The notes: generated by a model not told the origin, from the sequence alone. Positions 26,562 to 34,995 are shown, numbered from the stretch's first letter. The stretch is DNA of 64,000 nt from Bacillus taeanensis (GCF_003318295.1 NZ_QOCW01000006.1:1-64000), one strand, 5' to 3'. A program made the numbers and translations.

Positions 26562-28022
26562 TCACTCCTGAGAGATAATGTAGTCTGCTGTACGTATTGC
26601 TAAAGCAGCTGTGGTGAGAGTAAGATTTGCTGCACCAATAGAGGGTAATACACTGTTATCGGCTATATACAGTCCTTTTACACCGTGAACTTCCCCATAT
26701 TTATTGACAACAGAAGTAGATGGATCCTCTCCCATCCGGCACGTTCCTGAATCATGATTAAGATCGCCAGGCGGCATCAGACAAACGGAAGATGCTTGAA
26801 AGTCGGAATTCAACTTTATCCCGCAGGACAAAGAAATTTGTTTAACAGCTGCCGCAATTTGACGAATAATTGCTTGATCTTTTTCACTAAAAGAAAAATC
26901 AACTGAAATTTCCGGTACTCCAAATTCATCCTTTCGATTAGTATCCAATGTAACTTTGTTTGCAAACCTCGGTTCTACTTCACCAAAACAAAGAAAATCT
27001 ATTTCAAGTTCTTTCGTTAACGGTTGTACCTCATACGGATGATGCCAAAAATAGCCGTCTGGTCCTCTCAACTGTATTTGATAAGGCTTTTCAAGCGTTG
27101 ATGGAATCAAAATACCAAGAGCCCCTAAAACCTCAGGAAATTCTCTGCGGCTTACTTTTCCGGAGGCTTTGACATAAGAATGATTCATTAAATAATGACC
27201 AATTGCTCTCCCTTTAATTCCAGAGTGAAGCAGTAAGCGCGGCGTTTCAAACGTACTTGCAGATACAACGATCTTCTTTGCTTTTATAAGATAAGCTTTC
27301 TTTTCTGAAGATATTACCTGTACCCCCGTTACGCGATCTTTATGAACAAGCAGTTGAACAGCGCGTGTTTTTACTGCTAAATCAACAGCACGATGATTTA
27401 AGGCTTCCGCAAAAAAGGAAACGGAACTGAAAAAAACATCTGACCCTTTATGACCATAAAGGGTTGGGCATAACTTTGCAGCTAGAGGAGTAGCTGAAGC
27501 TTCATAATAACCATTTTTGTGCAATCGTTTCAGCATAATATCTGTGAACGAAGAGCCTTCCGTATATTGTTTCGTAACGTTCATCACTCGTTCAGCCGTA
27601 TTGTAATAAAATTCTATTTCTTGAAATGGAACAGGCCAATTTGAAATTTCAAATGCATTAAGACGTGGACTAACTGTATTCCAAAATAATGTTCGGCCGC
27701 CAAAAGCGAAAACTTGCTTCGCACCGCGAAAATCAGGAAGAGTTTCCCCTAACGGCTTTGCAATCGTCTCATGATACTTTTCCTCACGTTTACTCGTCAT
27801 CGTCGGAATGTTAGCTGCTTGCGTTGGCAGCAAAAAATCCCCTGTTTCCACAACACCGATTTTTTTATTACTTTTTCCCCACTGTTCACAGAGCCTCCAC
27901 GTAACGGCTCCCCCTCCTGCTCCTGTACCAATAATTAAAACATCATACTCGGTTTTAGCCATCTCCTCTACCGGAGTAACAGAAACCCAGTTATTCATAA
28001 GATGTTCTGGATACATCTTCAT
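26562..28022 (-). CDS. GMC-family FAD-dependent oxidoreductase
   Basis: The 486-residue protein parallels the GMC half of the downstream fusion, sharing its first motif (WVSVTPVEEMAKTEYDVLIIGTGAGGG) and last motif (LNHDSGTCRMGEDPSTSVVNKYG). A one-residue insertion changes GANPTLT to GAANLTLT around the catalytic Asn. It is probably a paralogue that forms a complex with, or has a different specificity from, the fusion. Start: ATG at 28022 after AAGGGTGTG, 5 nt spacing; the earlier TTG at 28070 has no RBS. It is separated from the fusion gene by 6 bp, so the two are cotranslated. Confidence 0.85.
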   Translation of the reverse strand: MKMYPEHLMNNWVSVTPVEEMAKTEYDVLIIGTGAGGGAVTWRLCEQWGKSNKKIGVVETGDFLLPTQAANIPTMTSKREEKYHETIAKPLGETLPDFRGAKQVFAFGGRTLFWNTVSPRLNAFEISNWPVPFQEIEFYYNTAERVMNVTKQYTEGSSFTDIMLKRLHKNGYYEASATPLAAKLCPTLYGHKGSDVFFSSVSFFAEALNHRAVDLAVKTRAVQLLVHKDRVTGVQVISSEKKAYLIKAKKIVVSASTFETPRLLLHSGIKGRAIGHYLMNHSYVKASGKVSRREFPEVLGALGILIPSTLEKPYQIQLRGPDGYFWHHPYEVQPLTKELEIDFLCFGEVEPRFANKVTLDTNRKDEFGVPEISVDFSFSEKDQAIIRQIAAAVKQISLSCGIKLNSDFQASSVCLMPPGDLNHDSGTCRMGEDPSTSVVNKYGEVHGVKGLYIADNSVLPSIGAANLTLTTAALAIRTADYIISQE

Positions 28023-28179
28023 ATTGTCACACCCTTTGCTTAATTCGTTACGCGTGAGGTTAACTTTCAAACAAAAAGATGTACGATTTTCTTTACTTTT
28101 ACTTTTACTTTCATTTTTATTCTTTACACTAACGATCTATACCGAGAGCATATTCTTGGTGGCCTCCTTAAAAAATGCC

Positions 28180-28219
28180 AAACAGCCAAGAACTCTTCGA
28201 AAAAGAGACTTGGCTGTTT
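28180..28219 (-). terminator. Terminator of the lar operon
   Basis: AAACAGCCAAG (28180-28190) pairs with CTTGGCTGTTT (28209-28219); on the minus strand GGCATTTTTT follows. It lies 20 bp after the nickel-transporter stop codon. Confidence 0.85.
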
Positions 28220-28239
28220 TAAAAGGATAAAAGTTTTCA

Positions 28240-28896
28240 TTATTGTACCCACAATTTAAATAAATCTTCTGTTATTCCAAGGTTATACATGTAGTAAATT
28301 CCAAAAACAACACTTACTGTACCAGCTAGTTGAGTTAATAAACGATTTATCCCCATCCTTTTTTTACTGACAACAAAAGGAATTCCAATAAGTGTGGTAA
28401 ATGCAAGCATTCCAATGATTGTCCCAACACCAAATACTAAAATATATAAAACGCCTTCCCATACTGTTGAAACGGTTGACATCGTAAGTAAAACCATTGC
28501 TGCACTTCCGGCAAGGCCATGAATAAACCCTATAAGCATCGATTTTAATAAAGCTGATTTTTCTCCGTTTCCTGCAGTGTCTTCTTGATGCGTATACTTG
28601 TTATAAAAATACATACTTGTTACACCTAAATAAACGAGCATCATTCCAACGAGAAATTCAAGTGACATCGACCAAATTTCAGATATTTCACCTTTCATCA
28701 AGATAACAATTAATCCAACAATAAATAACGTAATCGTATGACCAATTCCCCAATAAATTCCTGTTAATGTCGAACGGGATAATTTCTTACTTTTACTTGC
28801 AATGGCCGAAACAGTAATTACATGATCAGGCTCTAGTGAATGCTTAATTCCTAAAATTAAACCTAAAAATAGTACTGAAATAAAACTGACAATCAC
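28240..28896 (-). CDS. UreH/NicO-type nickel transporter
   Basis: The 218-residue protein has six TM segments. The first contains HSLEPDH (His19, Asp24, His25), the HX4DH motif of NiCoT/UreH nickel-cobalt transporters. The second signature region reads GIYWGIGHTITLFIVG, and GFIHGLAGSAAMVLLT follows later; both match UreH. GTG start 9 nt after GAGGGG. Last gene of larE-larB-larC-nickel permease. No urease or hydrogenase genes are in the window, so the imported nickel most likely serves the pincer cofactor of the LarA homologue at 50707-51975. Cobalt cannot be excluded. Confidence 0.85.
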   Translation of the reverse strand: MIVSFISVLFLGLILGIKHSLEPDHVITVSAIASKSKKLSRSTLTGIYWGIGHTITLFIVGLIVILMKGEISEIWSMSLEFLVGMMLVYLGVTSMYFYNKYTHQEDTAGNGEKSALLKSMLIGFIHGLAGSAAMVLLTMSTVSTVWEGVLYILVFGVGTIIGMLAFTTLIGIPFVVSKKRMGINRLLTQLAGTVSVVFGIYYMYNLGITEDLFKLWVQ

Positions 28897-28957
28897 TTTA
28901 GGATTCCCCTCACTTATGATTTTCTGAGTTTCTTTACTTTTTACTTATTTATAATAT

Positions 28958-29830
28958 TTAGCGACTTTCTTCCCCAATGATAACCCGAAGTACGTTTGGC
29001 TGGTTTTTAAACGTTTTTGTTCCAGCGCCATAACCAATTGCTTTTACTTTCATAGAAGGAAGCGTACAAAAATCTTCAGCAAGCACCGCTAAAATTGCTG
29101 CTCCTGTTGGTGTAGTGAGTTCCCCTTTAATCGTTGTCTGTTGAATCGGTATTTCTTTTAACATTTCTAATGCAGCAGGAGCCGGCACTGGATAAATGCC
29201 GTGATCAATATGAATGCTTCCTGAACCTACTGCAATAGGCGATGCTTTTACAATATCAATTTGTAACTGATCGATTAATACAGCTGCTCCGACAATATCA
29301 ATAATCGAATCAACGGCTCCTACTTCATGAAAATGCACCTTTTCTAATGGCATACCATGAATATGTCCTTCTGCCTCACCAATTTTCTTAAAGATTTTCA
29401 AGGAAGTTTTCTTCACTTCATCTGATAACTCTGATGCCTCAATTAAGTGAACAATGTCCTGATACGTACGGTGATGGTGATCATAATGATGCTCGTGAGT
29501 ATGTTCATGATCATCGTGGGAGTGATGGTCATGATCGTGTTCATGATTAGCTTGATCATGATTATGCACATGGTGATTCTCATGATGCCTGTGTTCATGA
29601 GAATAGTGTCCATGATCGTGTTCATCTTTATTTGTTAAAAGCACGTCAAACTTTGTGCTTGTAATGCCATTTTTAATAACCTTTTTCCAATTCAGTTTAT
29701 ATTCTTCCTCAATATGAAGCTTTTTTAATTCCTCTTCTAATCTTATTGGGTCTGCACCAGCGTCAATAAGAGTGCCAATGACCATATCCCCGCTCATACC
29801 GGAAAAACAATCAAAATAAAGTGTTTTCAT
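28958..29830 (-). CDS. larC: LarC1-like nickel insertion protein, lacking the LarC2 region
   Basis: LarC inserts nickel into the pincer nucleotide with CTP. Here the N-terminal family start MKTLYFDCFSGMSGDMVIGTLIDAGA is intact. A loop at residues 71-120 holds 25 His in 50 residues and is probably a nickel store. Then come EKVHFHEVGAVDSIIDIVGAAVLID, GELTTPTGAAIL and GYGAGTK. The protein stops at 290 residues, right after PNVLRVIIGEESR, where full-length LarC proteins continue into the roughly 130-residue CTP-binding LarC2 part. In Lactiplantibacillus plantarum LarC2 is reached by a frameshift, but here only 61 bp follow before the next gene, so it is absent. Start overlaps larB by 4 bp (ATGA). 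Confidence 0.88.
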   Translation of the reverse strand: MKTLYFDCFSGMSGDMVIGTLIDAGADPIRLEEELKKLHIEEEYKLNWKKVIKNGITSTKFDVLLTNKDEHDHGHYSHEHRHHENHHVHNHDQANHEHDHDHHSHDDHEHTHEHHYDHHHRTYQDIVHLIEASELSDEVKKTSLKIFKKIGEAEGHIHGMPLEKVHFHEVGAVDSIIDIVGAAVLIDQLQIDIVKASPIAVGSGSIHIDHGIYPVPAPAALEMLKEIPIQQTTIKGELTTPTGAAILAVLAEDFCTLPSMKVKAIGYGAGTKTFKNQPNVLRVIIGEESR

Positions 29831-30585
29831 TCTTTTTCTACTCCTTTTTGCGCTAACCGCTGAATTAAAGCCGCATTATAAGCCGCTCCAAAGCCATTAT
29901 CAATATTTACTACACTAATTCCTGACGCACAGGAGTTTAACATTGTCAACAGTGCCGATAATCCATTAAAATTCGCTCCGTATCCAACACTTGTTGGCAC
30001 AGCAAGAACCGGGTGAGAAACAAGCCCACCGACAACGCTCGGAAGCGCTCCTTCCATTCCGGCTACAACAATGGAAACAGTCGCCTTTTGAATGTCTTCA
30101 ATATTATCTAACAGCCGGTGAATCCCCGCTACTCCTACATCATAAAAACGCCGAACCTGACAGCCCAGCACTTCTGCTGTAACAGCTGCTTCTTCTGCTA
30201 CTTGTAAATCAGACGTTCCGGCACACACAACTGCAATATATCCATTAAGAGGATTGTTATGTTCCGGTTGATCCTTCCAATATAAGATGTGTGCCATTTC
30301 ATTGTAAATCATATCAGGATAGTTTGTTAAAATAGCTTCTGCTTTTTCTTTTGAAACACGAGTCGCTAATACGTCGTTGTTTTTTGCTCTTAGCGATTGC
30401 ATAATCGAAAGGATTTGTTCTGTCGATTTCCCTTCCCCATATATAATTTCCGGAAAGCCTTGACGTTTCGTTCGATGATGATCAACTTTTGCAAACCCTA
30501 AGTTTTCATAGGTTGCTAATTTTTCTTTTGCCTCTGCCGCGCTTAATGTTCCTTGTTGGACCTGCTCTAAAATCTCTTCCAGCAT
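29827..30585 (-). CDS. larB: LarB, pyridinium-3,5-biscarboxylate synthase
   Basis: LarB carboxylates nicotinic acid adenine dinucleotide at C5 and hydrolyses it, the first step of nickel-pincer synthesis. The 252-residue protein has the PurE-like C-terminal domain: AVVCAGTSDLQVAEEAAVTAEVLG, FYDVGVAGIHRLLDN, VAGMEGALPSVVGGLVSHPVLAVPTSVGYGANFNG and a C-terminal VNIDNGFGAAY. I use the ATG at 30585 because AAAGGTG lies 8 nt upstream; the longer frame adds an unlikely 16-residue extension. Cotranscribed with larE and larC. Confidence 0.92.
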   Translation of the reverse strand: MLEEILEQVQQGTLSAAEAKEKLATYENLGFAKVDHHRTKRQGFPEIIYGEGKSTEQILSIMQSLRAKNNDVLATRVSKEKAEAILTNYPDMIYNEMAHILYWKDQPEHNNPLNGYIAVVCAGTSDLQVAEEAAVTAEVLGCQVRRFYDVGVAGIHRLLDNIEDIQKATVSIVVAGMEGALPSVVGGLVSHPVLAVPTSVGYGANFNGLSALLTMLNSCASGISVVNIDNGFGAAYNAALIQRLAQKGVEKE

Positions 30586-30646
30586 TTTTTCCGCACCTTT
30601 CTTTTCTGAAGATTGTCCATTATTATAAACCATTGCAAAGAAAAGA

Positions 30647-30667
30647 CCCTGGATCTATCCTCCAAGG
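30647..30667 (-). terminator. Weak hairpin between larE and larB
   Basis: CCTTGGA (minus strand 30667-30661) pairs with TCCAGGG (30653-30647) with one G-U, and TCTTTTCTTTG follows. It could act as a partial terminator, lowering larB and larC relative to larE. Confidence 0.45.
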
Positions 30668-30686
30668 CTTTTTTAAAAAAGACACA

Positions 30687-31487
30687 TTACGAAAGAACTT
30701 TATTCATACTGCCGCTCTTATATCCAATCAAATCTAACGTAATATATTGATAGCCGTACGACTGCAGTTCTTTTGAAATAGCTTCATGATTTTCTAAGAC
30801 AATTTTCATATTTTGTGGCTCCACTTCAATTCTGGCAATTTCTCCATGGGTGCGAACCCGAACTTGACGAATATGAAGGGTCTTTAAATAAGCTTCTGCT
30901 TTTTCCACTTTTGTTAGCTTTTCTTGTGTAATTTTCTCACCGTACGCAATTCTTGAAGATAAGCAGGCAAACGAAGGTTTATCCCAAGTTGGTAAATCGA
31001 ATTGACGGGAAAGCTCTCTTATTTCTTCCTTAAATAATGAAGCTTCCTGCAGAGGTCCTCTTACTCCTCTTTCCTTTGCTGCTTGAATACCGGGACGATA
31101 TTCGTTTAAATCATCGGCAATCACACCGTAAATCACATTGTTAAATCCGCTCTTTTCCATAATTGGCACAAGATGTTGGAATAAACTGCTTTTACAAAAA
31201 TAACAGCGGTTTTTATTGTTTTCTGTGTATCCCGGAATCGCTAATTCAGACGTTTCAATAACTGTATGCTTCACACCGATCTTTTGAGCTAATTGTTTTG
31301 CTTCTTCAAGTTCACTAGAAGGGTATGTTTCCGAGTCAGCTGTTACCGCCAGTACATTCTCATAACCTAATGCATCAACAGCTGCTTTTAATAAAAACGT
31401 ACTATCCACTCCTCCTGAAAATGCTACAACAACGGTCCTCATCTCTTGGAGAATAGACGTTAACTTCTCATATTTTTCATTTATCAT
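30687..31487 (-). CDS. larE: LarE sulfur transferase, three-cysteine type
   Basis: LarE adenylates the pincer precursor and adds sulfur to make the thiocarboxylates. The 266-residue protein has the PP-loop SGGVDS (24-29) and the catalytic cysteine Cys175 in FACLSSR, which corresponds to the sacrificial Cys176 of L. plantarum LarE. It also has a CxxC pair, Cys95 and Cys98 (NRCYFCK). A three-cysteine set is known from LarE proteins that bind a [4Fe-4S] cluster and can carry extra sulfur, as in Thermotoga, so this enzyme is probably catalytic rather than sacrificial. Start: ATG at 31487 after AAAGGAC. First lar gene of the operon. Confidence 0.92.
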   Translation of the reverse strand: MINEKYEKLTSILQEMRTVVVAFSGGVDSTFLLKAAVDALGYENVLAVTADSETYPSSELEEAKQLAQKIGVKHTVIETSELAIPGYTENNKNRCYFCKSSLFQHLVPIMEKSGFNNVIYGVIADDLNEYRPGIQAAKERGVRGPLQEASLFKEEIRELSRQFDLPTWDKPSFACLSSRIAYGEKITQEKLTKVEKAEAYLKTLHIRQVRVRTHGEIARIEVEPQNMKIVLENHEAISKELQSYGYQYITLDLIGYKSGSMNKVLS

Positions 31488-31586
31488 TTGTCCTTTCTCC
31501 CTTCTTAAGAAGTAACACACTATATTTATGTTTAGTTAATAAAAATAATGAAGCGATCTGATTCATTTAGAAATAAATGTTTACTC

Positions 31587-31733
31587 TTATGACGTTTTAT
31601 ACTCTTGTACAGCTAATCTTCTTCTTTTTATTTCCTTTTCTAATAATGAAATAAAATCCGGCTCAAGAGATAACTCTTTTGCTGTTTTATAACTAAAAAT
31701 TAGCATAGAATCACTTAATCTCCGAATCATCAT
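31587..31733 (-). CDS. sda: Sda-like sporulation checkpoint protein
   Basis: A 48-codon ORF encodes MMIRRLSDSMLIFSYKTA, then KELSLEPDFISLLEKEIKRR. It lines up with B. subtilis Sda (about 46 residues, RKLSDELLIESY / NLNRDFIELIENEIKRRSL). Sda is a helical hairpin that binds the histidine kinase KinA and blocks Spo0A phosphorylation when DNA replication is disturbed. The hairpin pattern is conserved here: two amphipathic helices around LSLEPDF. GAGGTG lies 11 nt before the first ATG. The gene sits between the promoter-operator at 31916-31980 and larE, on the same strand. I see no DnaA boxes upstream, unlike B. subtilis sda. Confidence 0.75.
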   Translation of the reverse strand: MMIRRLSDSMLIFSYKTAKELSLEPDFISLLEKEIKRRRLAVQEYKTS

Positions 31734-31915
31734 ACCGTTCCGTTCACCTCATACATAAAGGATCTTTAAAATCTATTTTAAAACAATCTCTGTTTTTGTT
31801 ATCATAGAGAGCTCTATTATTAAAATGAAAATTTGTGATCTTTTCTAGTTTTTTAGAGAAAGAAGTGTCTTAATGGGGTAAGATATTACTCCTTTCTCTA
31901 ATAAAATTGTAATAA

Positions 31916-31980
31916 TTAATTTGTTTATCAAACAAATTAATTATTACATGTAGAATATCATCTCCATTATTATTCGTCAA
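31916..31980 (-). promoter_or_regulatory. Promoter and shared palindromic operator, copy 2 (lar operon side)
   Basis: Minus strand: -35 TTGACG (31980-31975), 17-bp spacer, -10 TATTCT (31957-31952). Then comes the operator: TTAATTTGTTT (31916-31926), ATC, AAACAAATTAA (31930-31940). The palindrome extends to 18 perfect base pairs (31909-31926 with 31930-31947). The only genes downstream on this strand are sda and then larE-larB-larC. It is nearly identical in layout to the uxaC promoter at 53590-53655. Confidence 0.85.
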
Positions 31981-32159
31981 TAGGAAACTGGGAATCTTAT
32001 TTAAATGAAATAATTTATATATACCTCTTTTTTAAGTTCACCCTATAAATGATCCATTGCAGCATCTCAATGCGCTTTCGTACTAATAATTTCTGCAGCC
32101 TTTTATCAGTTTTATTTTGTATACATAAAATCAGCCGAGTACTTCCCTCAAAAGTATGA

Positions 32160-33767
32160 CTAGGCATTAAGTTGAATTAATCCATCATTTGCTTGGACGC
32201 AGCCATCTTTGATAGGTTTAACATCTACGTATTCTTCGGTATTGGTGATGACAACAGGAGTTTTGATATCATAACCTGCAGCTTTTATTGCGTCTATGTC
32301 AAATTGAATCAGTAAATCACCCTTGTTCACTCTATCCCATTGTTTGACATGAGGAGTGAAAAATTCACCATTCAAGTTAATCGTATTAATGCCAACATAA
32401 ATTAATATTTCAGCACCGTCATCTGATGTAATCCCAATGGCGTGCTTGCTTGGGAATAACGTAGTAATTACTCCATCTACTGGTGAAATGATTTCCCCGT
32501 CGGTTGGGTCAATTGCAATTCCTTTCCCTACCGTTTCCGTTGAGAAAAGTGGATCCGATATTTCGTTTAATGGAACAACATTCCCAGTTAATGGACTTAA
32601 GATCAGTTCATTTTTCACTTTTCCAATACCAAATTCTTTGCTCGTTTTTTCTGCTAATGCTTTATTACGTTTACTTTCATATCCAAATACAAGCGTAAGT
32701 ACCATTGCCAAAACTAAAGATGTTAAAACACCAATTAAATATAAACCGACTGGTGTAAATACAGGAATCGACAAGAAACTTGGAAGCGCAAAGGCCATCC
32801 CTGAGACTCCTAATAATCCGTTAATTGCTCCCCCAATTGCCCCAGCTACCCCAACAATTATCATAGTCCGTTTGTAACGTACCAGAAAACCATAAGTGAT
32901 AATTTCCGTTGTTCCAGCTAGCGCACTAGGCAGAAGACCTGAACCAGCAAGTGTTTTTAATTTCTTATCTTGTGTTTTAAAGAAAACGCCAAGACCCATT
33001 CCAATTTGAGCAAATGGTGCTGCGGCAACCATAGCACTTATTGGATCCAGACCAGTTGCAGCAAGATTGGCAAGGAATATTGGAATAACAGCCCAGTGTA
33101 GTCCTAAGATGGTGAGGAAGGACCAAGACGCGCCCATCACCGCACCTGTAATAAGTCCACTTTTATCACTTAAAAATTGGATAACAAACGATAATCCTTC
33201 ACCTACATACGTACCAAATGGTCCAAAAATGAGGATTGTTAATGGTACGACTACTAGTAATGAAATCATTGGATTTACAAACATTTGCAATTCTTGATAG
33301 ATTACTTTTTGTAAAAACTTATTTAATAGGGCATAAATCGATGCAGCAATTAATATTGGAAACACAGTAGAGGAATAAGTCGCCAACATAACTGGAATCC
33401 CTAAAAAAGATACATCTTGTGCCTGAGAAGCGATTAAACCTGTATAATTCGGTTCTAAAAGCGCAGCTCCAATCGCTCCTCCTACATATCCATTAGCTCC
33501 TAATTTATTTGCCATGGTAATGCCAAGGAAAACTGGGAAGAAGTAAAATACAGCATGTCCGGCTGAAGAAAGGATTGCGTAGGTACCACTTTCAGGAGAT
33601 ATCCATCCCAATGTCTTTAAAATGGATAATAACGCCGAAATCAATCCCGACCCGGCAAGCACCCCTAAAATTGGTACAAAGCTTCCGCTAATTGCCTCTA
33701 AAATTTTATTTACGATTGTTTCTTCTTGTTGTGTATTATTTTCTATTGTAGTATCATTGCTTTGCAC
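32160..33767 (-). CDS. PTS beta-glucoside-type EIICA component without a IIB domain
   Basis: The 535-residue protein has a IIC domain (about 20-380) of the glucose-glucoside superfamily; it matches the BglP type in GSFVPILGVLAGSGLISALLSIL and MGASWSFLTILGLHWAVIPIFLANLA. A C-terminal IIA domain of the Glc type (about 400-535) has GDGVITTLFPSKHAIGI, with the phospho-His in KHAIGI, and GINTINLNGEFFTPHVKQWDRVNKGDLL. BglP-type proteins normally begin with a 90-residue IIB domain containing the phosphocysteine; here only about 20 polar residues precede IIC, so the IIB function must come from another protein. The GTG at 33767 is favoured (8 nt after GGAGG). Divergent from an AraC regulator. Confidence 0.87.
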   Translation of the reverse strand: MQSNDTTIENNTQQEETIVNKILEAISGSFVPILGVLAGSGLISALLSILKTLGWISPESGTYAILSSAGHAVFYFFPVFLGITMANKLGANGYVGGAIGAALLEPNYTGLIASQAQDVSFLGIPVMLATYSSTVFPILIAASIYALLNKFLQKVIYQELQMFVNPMISLLVVVPLTILIFGPFGTYVGEGLSFVIQFLSDKSGLITGAVMGASWSFLTILGLHWAVIPIFLANLAATGLDPISAMVAAAPFAQIGMGLGVFFKTQDKKLKTLAGSGLLPSALAGTTEIITYGFLVRYKRTMIIVGVAGAIGGAINGLLGVSGMAFALPSFLSIPVFTPVGLYLIGVLTSLVLAMVLTLVFGYESKRNKALAEKTSKEFGIGKVKNELILSPLTGNVVPLNEISDPLFSTETVGKGIAIDPTDGEIISPVDGVITTLFPSKHAIGITSDDGAEILIYVGINTINLNGEFFTPHVKQWDRVNKGDLLIQFDIDAIKAAGYDIKTPVVITNTEEYVDVKPIKDGCVQANDGLIQLNA

Positions 33768-33999
33768 TTTTCCATCCTCCAAGTTGAATTTTCTTTGCTT
33801 TGATGTATACTATTATGCTTCATTATCCTTTTATTTCTCCAATCATACAGATGACAATCATTGTAAAATTATTATTTCCCATAGGATAAGGCTTTCATCT
33901 TAAAAGCAAGTTAATAGTATAATAACAGAGAAAAGCATAAAAAAAATTGTGACTTTTGCTAAAAATATTGTATATATTGCTGTAGAAAAGGAGTATGTT

Positions 34000-34908
34000 A
34001 TGAAAGAATCTACCTTTATGCCGGTGATAGATCAGGATTTTGAACTTTATTACTGGAGTAAAAAATATCAATCACACAAGTGGGGCAGGAAACCTGGAGA
34101 ACCTTCTGAAAATTATTATGAAGTAGAGTCTTTATTTCGATTACACAGCCACGATGCAACGGAGATTCTTGTATTTTTAGGTGGGGCGTGTGAATTTTTT
34201 TGTGAAGGGAAAACATATTCTCTAACCAAGGGAGATGTTGTAATCATACCTCCATATGCGGTACATAAAGCATTTGTAAAAGATTTTAATAACTATGAGC
34301 GAATCATATCTACAATAAGTAAACCGTTAATGGCAGAATTTTTGTCGATTTCACCGTTTATGAAAGAAAGCATTATCTATCATAAGACACAGGGTTCTTA
34401 TGTAATCCATTTGCATACCAATAAATTAAAAGAAGTTATTTCTATATTTCAAAAAATAAGCGATCGAACAAAAGCTGGAGATGAAACTCATTCCTTTGCA
34501 TTGCATTACTTGTTATTTCAAGCACTTCAAATCATTTTAAACCCTGCCAGCAGTAAACCAACAAACGCCTTGAGGAATGCACAAGATCAGCGATTAAAGT
34601 CAATAATTGAATACATTGAATCCCATTTGACCGATCCGGATTTGAACTTAGAACGCATATCTAAACAGTTTCATTTAAACAAATATTATTTTTCCCATTA
34701 TTTTAAAAATAATATGAACGTGCCATTTTATCGTTATGTCTTATTAAAGCGTCTCGCAAATGCCGTGACGATGATTAAGCAAAACCAAATTTCCATAGAG
34801 GAAATCGTCACGAAATGCGGTTTTCATGATTATTCGAGTTTTTATAGACTCTTTAAAAAGGAATATAATCTTTCTCCTAAAAACTTACAAAAAGAGTATA
34901 AAAAGTAG
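34000..34908 (+). CDS. AraC-family regulator with N-terminal cupin
   Basis: The 302-residue protein has an N-terminal cupin (about 25-110; FRLHSHDATEILVFLGGACEFFCEG, then GDVVIIPPYAVHK). A C-terminal double HTH follows (about 200-300; LNLERISKQFHLNKYYFSHYFKNNMNVPFYRYVLLKRL and ISIEEIVTKCGFHDYSSFYRLFKKEYNLSP). The ATG at 34000 is 6 nt after AAAAGGAG. It is divergent from the EIICA gene and probably activates it in response to a sugar. Confidence 0.88.
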   Translation: MKESTFMPVIDQDFELYYWSKKYQSHKWGRKPGEPSENYYEVESLFRLHSHDATEILVFLGGACEFFCEGKTYSLTKGDVVIIPPYAVHKAFVKDFNNYERIISTISKPLMAEFLSISPFMKESIIYHKTQGSYVIHLHTNKLKEVISIFQKISDRTKAGDETHSFALHYLLFQALQIILNPASSKPTNALRNAQDQRLKSIIEYIESHLTDPDLNLERISKQFHLNKYYFSHYFKNNMNVPFYRYVLLKRLANAVTMIKQNQISIEEIVTKCGFHDYSSFYRLFKKEYNLSPKNLQKEYKK

Positions 34909-34995
34909 GGAACTTGTACAGGAGACATGCCTATCATGTTGCATGAATGTTAAATAATTTTCTATGCTAAAGTTTTATGCTTTCCCAACGTATAA

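Noticed and set aside
28897-28957. Programmed frameshift from larC into a LarC2 region
   Set aside because: Only 61 bp lie between the larC stop and the next start, and none of their frames encodes LarC2-like sequence.
29447-29638. Antisense frame rich in Met, Ile and Val opposite larC
   Set aside because: It is the complement of the His-rich (CAT/CAC/GAT) low-complexity stretch of larC and has no RBS or family signal.
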